In this document: in pieces, positions 22,980-29,618 of the stretch
Numbering within the stretch: the stretch's first letter is position 1
Layout of the letters: the number at the start of each line of letters is the position of its first letter
From: Gemmatimonadota bacterium
GTDB taxonomy: Bacteria > Gemmatimonadota > Gemmatimonadetes > Gemmatimonadales > Gemmatimonadaceae
Length of the DNA stretch: 34,287 nucleotides
Direction: 5' to 3'
NCBI GenBank assembly: GCA_947461225.1
Contig: CANHJV010000023.1
Location: forward strand, 1 to 34,287
Made by a program: the position numbers and the translations under genes
Notes under the pieces: generated by a model
Databases searched by the model: none
What the model saw: the letters and a program-made list of their open reading frames with translations, nothing else
Told to the model about the DNA's origin: nothing

Positions 22980-23729
22980 ATGCAGATCGGTGAACGCGCA
23001 GCGCCTCTGACCTTCGGGCGCATCGTAATCATGGGCGGTGGTTGTTACGGGAGCTGGTACGCCCAGCAGCTGACGCGAGCGGTTCAGCGCGGCGCGCTGC
23101 AGGTCCGTGAAGTCGTGGTGATCGACAACGACCCCGCCTGTCGCGTCGTGGGACTGCACCGCACCGGCGCCTACGACGGGTTGCCGTTGACGGTCGTCGT
23201 CAGTGATTGGGATACCTATGTGGCGCAGTGGTTGGGGCAGGGGACCGAGGCGCTGGCCATCGACGCGATGGTTCCCTCGCCGCTCATGCCGCATGTGTGC
23301 CTTGATTGGCTGATCGGTCGCGCGCGGGCGCGCTGGCCGGAACGGAGCATTCGCGTCGCCCCCCTCGAGCAGGCGCCCCCCACCCCGTGGGAACGGGCAT
23401 CGCCCGACGGGCGGCACTACGTGAGTTTCGCGACATGGATGTGCCCGGTGAATTGTATTGAACCGGTGCGCTGCCCCCACACGCGCGGTGCCCGCGACTG
23501 GAGCATGCCGCCGATGATGCGGCGGTATGTCGAGGACAACCCGTCGTTGCTCGGTCCCGTTATCTTTCACTGTAGTCACCGCACGTACGGCGTCGGCATG
23601 ATCGATGCCGCCACGATCGCGGACGCTGATCGGCAACTCGCCGCATGGGGCGCCTCCGGACCCTGTGCTGTGCTCGTCGGGACAGTCTCGCACTGTCACG
23701 GCGCGCTGGGCGTGCTGGCGATCGATTGA
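22980..23729 (+). CDS. Uncharacterised Rossmann-like protein with a cysteine cluster
   Basis: The product is 249 aa. An N-terminal nucleotide-binding-type turn (IVIMGGGCYGSWYAQQL, about 15-31) is followed by strand-helix units (VREVVVIDNDPACRVVG). The middle has MCPVNCIEPVRCPHTRG with C155-x3-C159-x5-C165, and the C-terminal half has HCSHRTYG and SHCHG (C198, C239). Such cysteine spacing could bind an iron-sulfur cluster or zinc. I recognise no family. A GGTGAG site fits the ATG at 22980; a GTG at 22971 would add three residues. It sits just before thioredoxin reductase, so a redox link is possible but inferred. Confidence 0.7.
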   Translation: MQIGERAAPLTFGRIVIMGGGCYGSWYAQQLTRAVQRGALQVREVVVIDNDPACRVVGLHRTGAYDGLPLTVVVSDWDTYVAQWLGQGTEALAIDAMVPSPLMPHVCLDWLIGRARARWPERSIRVAPLEQAPPTPWERASPDGRHYVSFATWMCPVNCIEPVRCPHTRGARDWSMPPMMRRYVEDNPSLLGPVIFHCSHRTYGVGMIDAATIADADRQLAAWGASGPCAVLVGTVSHCHGALGVLAID

Positions 23730-23752
23730 GTTCTCTTTCTCTCTTCGCCGAC

Positions 23753-24784
23753 ATGTCAGATTCCCGTCCCGAAAACATCGTCATCATCGGTTCCGGTCCC
23801 GCTGCCTGGACCGCCGCGATCTATGCGGCGCGCGCGAACCTGAACCCGATCGTCTTCGAAGGCGAACCGGTCGGTACTGAGCTGCCCGGTGGACAGCTCA
23901 TGCTGACCACGGACATTGAGAACTTCCCCGGTTTCCCGGAAGCGATCAGCGGCCCCGACCTCATGGACCGCATGCGGGCGCAGGCGGTGCACCACGGCGC
24001 CCGCGTCGTCTCCGAACTCGTGAAGCAGGTCCACCTCGCGACGAAACCGTTCGGCGTTGTGCCGAATTACTCCGCGCCGATCACGGCGCACACCGTCGTC
24101 ATCGCGACGGGCGCCGCCGCGAAGTGGATTGGCCTCGATAACGAACTGCGTCTTGCCGTGTCAGGAGGCGGCGTGTCCGCCTGTGCGGTCTGTGATGGCG
24201 CCATGCCATTCTATCGGCACAAGCGTCTGGCCGTCGTCGGCGGTGGCGACACGGCGATGGAAGAGGCGATGTATCTCACCAAGTTCGCCAGCGAAGTGGT
24301 GGTGATTCATCGTCGAGACAGCTTTCGGGCATCGAAGGTCATGGCCAATCGCGTGCTCGAGCATCCGAAGGTGCGCGTGATCTGGAACTCCCAGGTCACC
24401 GACGTGCTGGGCGATGAGTTCATCACCGGCCTGCAGCTGACCGATACCGAAACGGGCGCGGTGAGCGAGATCGAAGTCGGCGGTCTCTTCGTCGCCATCG
24501 GTCATACGCCGAATACCAAGTTCCTGCAGGGGCAGCTCGACACGACGGAGCACGGGTACATCAAGGTGACGTCGTGGCGCACGGAGACGAATGTGCCCGG
24601 CGTCTTCGCCGCGGGCGATGTCATCGACGACTACTACCGTCAGGCCATTACGTCGGCGGGGACGGGTTGCATGGCCGCGCTTGAGGCCGAACGCTGGCTC
24701 GCGCACCATGGCATCGGCGAATCGCCCCTGCTGGAAACGGCGGAAGCGCCGGTCCCAGTCACTCCGGATTCGACATTCCAGTGA
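23753..24784 (+). CDS. trxB: Thioredoxin reductase
   Basis: This 343-aa flavoenzyme reduces thioredoxin with NADPH. Seen: FAD loop IIGSGPAAWTAAIYAARAN (11-29), GGQLMLTTDIENFPGFPE, redox cysteines in SACAVCDGAMPF (C144, C147), NADPH loop VVGGGDTAMEEAMYL (161-175), the NADPH-preferring HRRDSFRAS, and the C-terminal FAD motif VFAAGDVIDDYYRQAIT with TSAGTGCMAA. Length is a little above the usual 310-330 because of a C-terminal tail. The ATG at 23753 follows a pyrimidine-rich spacer without a good ribosome site. Its stop overlaps the next GTG by 4 nt. Confidence 0.93.
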   Translation: MSDSRPENIVIIGSGPAAWTAAIYAARANLNPIVFEGEPVGTELPGGQLMLTTDIENFPGFPEAISGPDLMDRMRAQAVHHGARVVSELVKQVHLATKPFGVVPNYSAPITAHTVVIATGAAAKWIGLDNELRLAVSGGGVSACAVCDGAMPFYRHKRLAVVGGGDTAMEEAMYLTKFASEVVVIHRRDSFRASKVMANRVLEHPKVRVIWNSQVTDVLGDEFITGLQLTDTETGAVSEIEVGGLFVAIGHTPNTKFLQGQLDTTEHGYIKVTSWRTETNVPGVFAAGDVIDDYYRQAITSAGTGCMAALEAERWLAHHGIGESPLLETAEAPVPVTPDSTFQ

Positions 24785-25431
24785 GCACGCTCACGCTTCA
24801 ACAACTCACCGTTGGTCCGCTCCAAGAGAACTGCTGGCTGTTGGCCGATACGGTGAGTGGGAAGGCCGTTCTTGTCGACCCCGGTGATGAGTCGGAAGCG
24901 CTGTTGGCCGCCGTGGACGCCACCGGCTGTACCCTCGAAGCCATCTGGCTCACCCACGCGCACTTTGATCACGTGGGCGGCGTGGCCGGCGTCATCGCCG
25001 CGCGTCCCGTGCCGATCTGGGTGCATCCGGCCGACGCGTTCTTCTATGCCAACGCGGCCAGTAACGCCGCTCGGTGGGGCGTCGTGATCGACAACCCGCC
25101 GCCGGCAGACCATCACCTTGCCGAAGGGGATCGCGTGCAACTCGGCGACTACCAGTTCGACGTTTGGCATCTCCCGGGGCACGCGCCGGGGCACGTCGCC
25201 TTTATCGGACATGGACTCTGTTTTTCTGGCGATGTGCTCTTCGCGGGCTCGATCGGCCGGACCGATTTGCCGTTGTGCGACCCCTCGGCGATGCACCAGT
25301 CGTTGATGAGAATGGCCACGCTCGGCGCCGAGACTCGGGTATTTCCCGGCCACGGTGTTTCTACAACGATTGGGCGCGAGTTGGCATCCAATCCATTTCT
25401 GCGCGGTGCCGCCAGACCAATCGGCGCGTGA
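24781..25431 (+). CDS. MBL-fold metallo-hydrolase (glyoxalase II-like)
   Basis: This 216-aa zinc hydrolase has the full metal set: THAHFDH (H59, H61, D63, H64), LPGHAPGH (H134, H138), FSGDVLFAGSIGRTD (D151) and FPGHG (H191). The layout matches the YcbL/GloB-like hydroxyacylglutathione hydrolase group without the C-terminal glutathione domain. Substrates in this group vary: thioesters or persulfides are common. The GTG start overlaps the thioredoxin reductase stop (GTGA), so the two are co-translated. A thiol-related role is therefore reasonable but inferred. Confidence 0.87.
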   Translation: MSTLTLQQLTVGPLQENCWLLADTVSGKAVLVDPGDESEALLAAVDATGCTLEAIWLTHAHFDHVGGVAGVIAARPVPIWVHPADAFFYANAASNAARWGVVIDNPPPADHHLAEGDRVQLGDYQFDVWHLPGHAPGHVAFIGHGLCFSGDVLFAGSIGRTDLPLCDPSAMHQSLMRMATLGAETRVFPGHGVSTTIGRELASNPFLRGAARPIGA

Positions 25432-25458
25432 GCGTGGTTCTCTCCTTCCGGTCTTCGC

Positions 25459-26268
25459 ATGTCGTCCACGGCTGACAGATTCCGCCCAGTCCTCGCTGTA
25501 CTGCTCGGTGTGGCCACGTTCACGGCCTGCTCGAACATCACGGAGAACGAGACCAAGCTTTCCAACTACGGGGCCGTCACGATCACCGGGAAGAACGCCT
25601 CGGCGGGACGCGCGACGGCGACGATCAATGCGGTGTTCTTTCAGGGACTCGCCGCGACCGCCCCCAACAGCGCGCTACAGCAGGGAGACCAGTGCGCGTA
25701 CGCCCTGATCGACAGTGCTACGGGCGGTGCAACCGGCTCTCTCAAGGTCGGTGAGAGCTTGGCGCTCAGTTTTGCTGGCAGCAGCGTCGCGATGCCATTC
25801 TCAACCGCCTTCTCGCGGTACGAGCCTGCCGCGGGCGCGCTCCTCAGCTATGCGGCCGGCGACGCCGCTACCTTGACCGTGCCTGGGGTCGCCGGTGCAT
25901 TCCCAGCGGCGACCATCAGCGTCAAGCTGGCCGAGCCGATCCGTCCTGGAGTACTTGTCATCCCGGCCGCTGGGCTGCCCCTCGATGTCACCTGGAACGC
26001 CACCAACGACCCCACAGCTGCCATCATCCTCTCGGTTCGCTACGGGACAACGCCCACCTCGACCGTGCAGAACGAGCAGATCTACTGCGCGCTCAAGGAC
26101 GATGGCGCATTCCAAGTCCCCGCGTCCGGGCTGGCAGCGTTTCTCGCGTCGCCAAGCGCCTTGCGCTCCGCCACGCTGATTCGCTGGCGCACGCAGGAAG
26201 CGCGACCCGACTCTTCGACTTTGCTACACATCGTTTCGACCGTCGACACGATCGTTCGATTCCCCTGA
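25459..26268 (+). CDS. Predicted lipoprotein of unknown function (269 aa)
   Basis: Signal peptide and lipobox FTACS (C24) are followed by a Ser/Thr/Ala-rich exported domain. The pattern is of many short beta strands (AVTITGKNASAGRATATINA, LTVPGVAGAFPAATISVKL, AAIILSVRYG), typical of surface beta-sandwich proteins. There are two further cysteines (near residues 80 and 214) that could form a disulfide. I see no enzyme motif and no known family. It lies between an MBL hydrolase and aspartase, 27 bp and 13 bp away, in the same direction. Lipobox and length make it a real gene. Confidence 0.7.
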   Translation: MSSTADRFRPVLAVLLGVATFTACSNITENETKLSNYGAVTITGKNASAGRATATINAVFFQGLAATAPNSALQQGDQCAYALIDSATGGATGSLKVGESLALSFAGSSVAMPFSTAFSRYEPAAGALLSYAAGDAATLTVPGVAGAFPAATISVKLAEPIRPGVLVIPAAGLPLDVTWNATNDPTAAIILSVRYGTTPTSTVQNEQIYCALKDDGAFQVPASGLAAFLASPSALRSATLIRWRTQEARPDSSTLLHIVSTVDTIVRFP

Positions 26269-26281
26269 TCGCTTTGCGACG

Positions 26282-27715
26282 GTGAACCCGGTGGCCACTC
26301 GCATCGAGAAGGACCCGCTTGGTGAATTGTCGGTACCCGCCTCGGCACTGTACGGCGTGCAGACACTGCGCGCGGTCCAGAACTTTCCGATCAGTGGCCT
26401 GCGCCCGCTCGAGCCATTTGTCGTCGCGCAGGTGTGGATCAAGAAGGCCGCGGCCATGACGCATCGGGACACGGGGCGACTCGATGCGCGCCGCGCCGAT
26501 GCCATCGTAGCGGCTGCCGACGAGGTGCTCGCCGGCGAGCACCGCGATCAGTTCATCGTCGACCCGTATCAGGCCGGTGCGGGGACCTCGCACAACATGA
26601 ACGTGAACGAAGTGCTCGCCAATCGCGCCAACGAGCTGCTTGGTCAAGCACGGGGCACGTACTCCCCGGTGCATCCGAACGACCATGTCAACATGGCGCA
26701 GAGTACCAACGACACGATCCCCACGAATATCCGCCTGGCGGTGCTGCGGCAGCTGCCGGCCTTGTTGGCGTCCATCGATGGGCTGCATCTCGCGCTGGCG
26801 CAGAAAGGGGTGGAGTTCGATGACATCGTCAAGGCCGGGCGCACGCATCTGCAGGACGCGATGCCGATTCGTCTTGGGCAGGAGTTCACCGCCTATGCCG
26901 GTACCCTTGTACGCGCTCGGAAGCGCGTGCTCGAGGCGGCCGACTACCTCAACGACCTCGGTATCGGCGGCTCTGCCGTCGGCACCGGCGTAACGGTCGA
27001 ACCGGACTATCCGGCGCGCATGAATGCGCACCTGCGTTCGATTACAGGCATTACCACACTCCGAATCGGCCGCGATCGGATTCAACTCATGCAGAGCATG
27101 GGCGATGCGGCCGCCTTTTCGGCCTCGCTGCGAGGGCTGGCGCTCGATCTGTCTAAGATCGCGAGCGATCTGCGACTCATGGCGTCGGGTCCGCGCACGG
27201 GGCTCGATGAAATCGCGCTGCCAGCGGTGCAACCTGGCTCGTCCATGATGCCCGGCAAGATCAATCCATCGATCCCGGAGATGGTGAATCAGGTCTGCTT
27301 TCAGGTGATCGGGTGCGACACGACCGTCGCGATTGCGGCCGAACACGGGCAACTTGAGCTCAACGTCATGATGCCTGTGATCGCCCAGAACGTGCTGCTC
27401 TCCATGCAGATTCTCACGAATGCCATCGACGTCTTTGCAACGCGCTGTGTCGTGGGGATCGCCGCCAATGCCGCAATGTGTCACTACTGGGTCGAGCGCT
27501 CGGCAGCCCTCGCGACCGCCTTGATGCCGCAGATCGGGTACGCCGCCGCCGCCGAGATCGCGAAGCGGTCGGTCAGGGAAGGGACGCTCATTCGTGAGTT
27601 GGTGTCCCGCGAGGGTGTTGTGCCACTTGGCGAGCTCGACGCAATCCTCGACCTCCGCAAGATGACCGAGATCGGGGTCCCTTCGGGGACGCACGGATCC
27701 GTCGCCGGCGGCTGA
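26282..27715 (+). CDS. aspA: Aspartate ammonia-lyase (aspartase), fumarase/aspartase superfamily
   Basis: This 477-aa cytoplasmic lyase converts aspartate to fumarate and ammonia. Seen: YGVQTLRAVQNFPIS, QAGAGTSHNMNVNEVLANRA (97-116), the AQSTNDTIPTN segment (139-149), KAGRTHLQDAMPIRLGQEF (184-202), and the flexible signature loop GSSMMPGKINP (319-329) with its catalytic Ser. QAGAGTS favours aspartase over class II fumarase (which has QTGSGT), but MPGKINP is fumarase-like, so fumarase remains possible. The start is a GTG with no clear ribosome site. Fumarate would feed the TCA cycle beside the dehydrogenase complex encoded in the same run. Confidence 0.85.
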   Translation: MNPVATRIEKDPLGELSVPASALYGVQTLRAVQNFPISGLRPLEPFVVAQVWIKKAAAMTHRDTGRLDARRADAIVAAADEVLAGEHRDQFIVDPYQAGAGTSHNMNVNEVLANRANELLGQARGTYSPVHPNDHVNMAQSTNDTIPTNIRLAVLRQLPALLASIDGLHLALAQKGVEFDDIVKAGRTHLQDAMPIRLGQEFTAYAGTLVRARKRVLEAADYLNDLGIGGSAVGTGVTVEPDYPARMNAHLRSITGITTLRIGRDRIQLMQSMGDAAAFSASLRGLALDLSKIASDLRLMASGPRTGLDEIALPAVQPGSSMMPGKINPSIPEMVNQVCFQVIGCDTTVAIAAEHGQLELNVMMPVIAQNVLLSMQILTNAIDVFATRCVVGIAANAAMCHYWVERSAALATALMPQIGYAAAAEIAKRSVREGTLIRELVSREGVVPLGELDAILDLRKMTEIGVPSGTHGSVAGG

Positions 27716-27746
27716 GCGCGCCCCCTGGGCTTTTCTGCCGGAGAAC

Positions 27747-27775
27747 TTGTCCACGCGACCGGGGAGCCATAGACT
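27747..27775 (+). promoter_or_regulatory. Candidate promoter giving a leaderless Rrf2 transcript
   Basis: TTGTCC (27747-27752), a 17-nt spacer and TAGACT (27770-27775) precede the ATG at 27782 by only 6 nt. Transcription would begin at or next to the start codon. No ribosome site is found at the normal distance, consistent with leaderless translation. Confidence 0.4.
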
Positions 27776-27781
27776 CGACGT

Positions 27782-28276
27782 ATGCGCATTACGACGTGGG
27801 CGGAATACGGACTCATTTGTGCCTTGCATCTCGCGCGACGCGCGGGAACCGGCCCTGTGACAGGGCGGGACGTGGCAGCGCGTGAACGACTGCCCGGCGA
27901 TTACGTCGAACAGATCCTTCTGCGCATGCGTCGCGCCGGCATCGTCGACAGTACGCGCGGGGCGCGCGGGGGATATGCGCTGGCCCGACCGCCGGAGATG
28001 ATTTCCGTCCGCGATGTCATACAGGCCTCGGAACTCGCCACGTTCGATCTGCACTGCGTGAGCCACCCGGTTGACGCTGACCGCTGCGCCGCAGCCGAAA
28101 ATTGCAGCATCCGCCCTGTGTGGATGCTCCTGCAGCAGCGGATTGACGAGGTGCTCGAAGGGGTAAAACTCAGCGACCTCCTCACTGACGAAGCGACGGT
28201 ACGGAATCGTGTCGGGCTTCCGGCCTATGAAGCCGTGCCTGCGCTCCCGGGTGCGTTGCCGATTTTTCAGGGCTGA
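27782..28276 (+). CDS. Rrf2-family transcriptional regulator with Fe-S-type cysteines
   Basis: This 164-aa DNA-binding protein has an N-terminal winged helix (about 1-80): MRITTWAEYGLICALHLAR, the recognition region LPGDYVEQILLRMRRAGIV, and the wing STRGARGGYALARPP. Three cysteines, C92, C102 and C108, lie in the place where IscR and NsrR bind an iron-sulfur cluster. So it could sense Fe-S status, NO or redox state. Typical targets are Fe-S assembly genes (isc/suf); erpA is about 16 kb away in this window, but any link is inferred. A hypothetical gene follows after 8 bp. Confidence 0.87.
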   Translation: MRITTWAEYGLICALHLARRAGTGPVTGRDVAARERLPGDYVEQILLRMRRAGIVDSTRGARGGYALARPPEMISVRDVIQASELATFDLHCVSHPVDADRCAAAENCSIRPVWMLLQQRIDEVLEGVKLSDLLTDEATVRNRVGLPAYEAVPALPGALPIFQG

Positions 28277-28284
28277 CGTCGACC

Positions 28285-28818
28285 ATGGGGATGTGGGCGG
28301 AGTGGCGCGCGCAGCGCCAGCGGAGCCGGCGGGCGGCGACCTACGTCGGCCAATTGCTCCGCACGCCTGACCAAGGGGACATCACGTGGCTCGGGTCCGC
28401 CGGCGTGTCGGAGCCCCTCGCCGTCCGGGAACTCACGTTCGCCAAACGGGCGATCGGTCTGATCGTTGCCGAACGCGACGCACTCGATGACCGCACCGCA
28501 TCCGACGTAGCCCACCAGTTGGCCCCGGTGATCGCCCGGGAAGCTCGAGTGACCGTCGACCTTGCTCGGGAGTGGGGCGAGCGCTGGCGGGCGTACACCG
28601 CCGCGTTGGCGGTTCGGGGCAACGTTGAATCACCCGCCACACGACTCGCGCGTGTCCTCCTGTCGGGCGCCGGGATCGCGGAACCCTCCGCGGAGCAGCT
28701 GGGTCGCGCCACGCAGTTCGTGAGCGAGACGCGAGGTGCCGCCAACCTCGCGCTCCGCGATGTTTTCGGGGTGGCGTCGCTCCCGGATGACATCAGGCCA
28801 TCCGCGCTTCGGGGCTGA
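28285..28818 (+). CDS. Hypothetical protein (177 aa), helical
   Basis: This is a soluble protein rich in Ala and Arg, predicted mostly helical. Its N-terminus is strongly basic (WRAQRQRSRRAATYVGQLL). The middle is LAVRELTFAKRAIGLIVAERDALDD, and further helices run to the C-terminus (RGAANLALRDVFGVASLPDD). No signal, membrane segment, cysteine cluster or known motif is seen. It lies 8 bp after the Rrf2 gene and is followed by a strong terminator, so the two likely form a two-gene unit. I cannot assign a function. Confidence 0.65.
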   Translation: MGMWAEWRAQRQRSRRAATYVGQLLRTPDQGDITWLGSAGVSEPLAVRELTFAKRAIGLIVAERDALDDRTASDVAHQLAPVIAREARVTVDLAREWGERWRAYTAALAVRGNVESPATRLARVLLSGAGIAEPSAEQLGRATQFVSETRGAANLALRDVFGVASLPDDIRPSALRG

Positions 28819-28857
28819 GCTGGAGCGGTTCATCGCGCCCGCTCGAGAAGCGCGGAC

Positions 28858-28902
28858 ACGAAAAAGGGGAAAGATGGCTGAGGCCACTTTCCCCTTTTTC
28901 GT
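28858..28902. terminator. Strong bidirectional intrinsic terminator
   Basis: Positions 28858-28873 and 28887-28902 form a perfect 16-bp stem with A5 on the 5' side and T5 on the 3' side, and an inner 4-bp stem (28875-28878 with 28883-28886) capped by TGAG. Because it is symmetric, it gives a U-run on both strands. It serves the plus-strand gene ending at 28818 and the minus-strand tRNA-Leu. Confidence 0.88.
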
Positions 28903-28914
28903 CGAATCTTCGAG

Positions 28915-28998
28915 TGCCGAAGGCCGGACTCGAACCGGCACATCCTTGCGGATACTGCGACCTGAACGCAGCGCGTCTACCAATTCCACCACTCCGGC
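28915..28998 (-). tRNA. tRNA-Leu (anticodon CAG)
   Basis: An 84-nt cloverleaf reads on the minus strand. The acceptor stem GCCGGAG pairs with CTTCGGC (one G-U), followed by discriminator A. The anticodon stem CTGCG/CGCAG encloses loop TTCAGGT, giving anticodon CAG for codon CUG. A long variable arm (ATCC-GCAA-GGAT) marks a class II tRNA such as Leu. The T arm is GCCGG-TTCGAGT-CCGGC. CCA is not encoded. A good promoter lies upstream and a strong terminator after it. Confidence 0.96.
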
Positions 28999-29055
28999 AG
29001 CTCCTGAACTCGTGCACGGGAACAGCATTCCGTACACGATCCCAGCAGGGCGTAA

Positions 29056-29085
29056 AGAATAGGCAGAAGAGGCCCCTGAAGTCAA
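29056..29085 (-). promoter_or_regulatory. Sigma-70-like promoter for tRNA-Leu
   Basis: On the minus strand, TTGACT (29085-29080), an 18-nt spacer and TATTCT (29061-29056) match the -35/-10 consensus well. Transcription would begin near 29049, about 50 nt before the mature tRNA 5' end. Confidence 0.6.
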
Positions 29086-29116
29086 CGCCATCGCGCACTC
29101 TACGTGCGTGTTGGGG

Positions 29117-29122
29117 TATTAC
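29117..29122 (+). promoter_or_regulatory. Weak -10-like box before smpB
   Basis: TATTAC lies 13 bp before the smpB ATG. I see no convincing -35 hexamer 16-18 bp upstream, and no ribosome site before the ATG. If used, the message would have a leader of only about 6-8 nt. Confidence 0.25.
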
Positions 29123-29135
29123 GTTTCCTTACAGC

Positions 29136-29606
29136 ATGGCAAACAAGGACACGGAAGAACCCACAGAGCTGATCGCACGGAACAAGCGTGCGCGGCACGA
29201 CTACGAAATCCTGGACACCTGGGAGTGCGGAGTCGTGCTCACCGGCACAGAGGTCAAGGCCCTCCGCGAGGGGCGCGCCAACCTCACTGATGCCTTCGGG
29301 GTGATCAAGGACAACGAGGTGTTCCTGCTCAACCTGCATATCGGATCGTATGGGCAGGGCAACGTGTTTAATCACGAGCCCACCCGTACGCGCAAGCTGC
29401 TCATGCACCGCCGCGAAATCCGTCGCCTCATCGGCGCCGTCGAGCGGCAGGGTCTCACCCTTGTACCGCTCGACCTGTACTTCAAGACCGGACGCGTGAA
29501 GGCGCGGCTTGCGCTCGTGCGCGGCAAGCAACAGCACGACAAGCGTGAGGATCTCAAAAAACGCGACGCCGAGCGCGAGATCGCGCGTGCGCTCAATAGG
29601 CGTTGA
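29136..29606 (+). CDS. smpB: SsrA-binding protein SmpB
   Basis: This 156-aa RNA-binding protein works with tmRNA to rescue stalled ribosomes. Seen: IARNKRARHDYEILDTWECG (13-32, the conserved start), GTEVKALREGRANLTDAF, the NHEPTRTRKLLMHRREI segment, GLTLVPLDLYFKTGRVKARLAL, and the basic C-terminal tail KQQHDKREDLKKRDAEREI that forms a helix in the mRNA channel. Length is typical. The frame runs further upstream, but into the tRNA region; the ATG at 29136 matches family starts. No ribosome site is seen before it. The tmRNA gene itself is not in this window. Confidence 0.94.
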   Translation: MANKDTEEPTELIARNKRARHDYEILDTWECGVVLTGTEVKALREGRANLTDAFGVIKDNEVFLLNLHIGSYGQGNVFNHEPTRTRKLLMHRREIRRLIGAVERQGLTLVPLDLYFKTGRVKARLALVRGKQQHDKREDLKKRDAEREIARALNRR

Positions 29607-29618
29607 GCCGCTGAGTCG

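Noticed and set aside
26093-28066. 657-codon minus-strand frame across aspartase and Rrf2
   Set aside because: Antisense to two recognised genes; Arg/His/Gly-rich with no domain.
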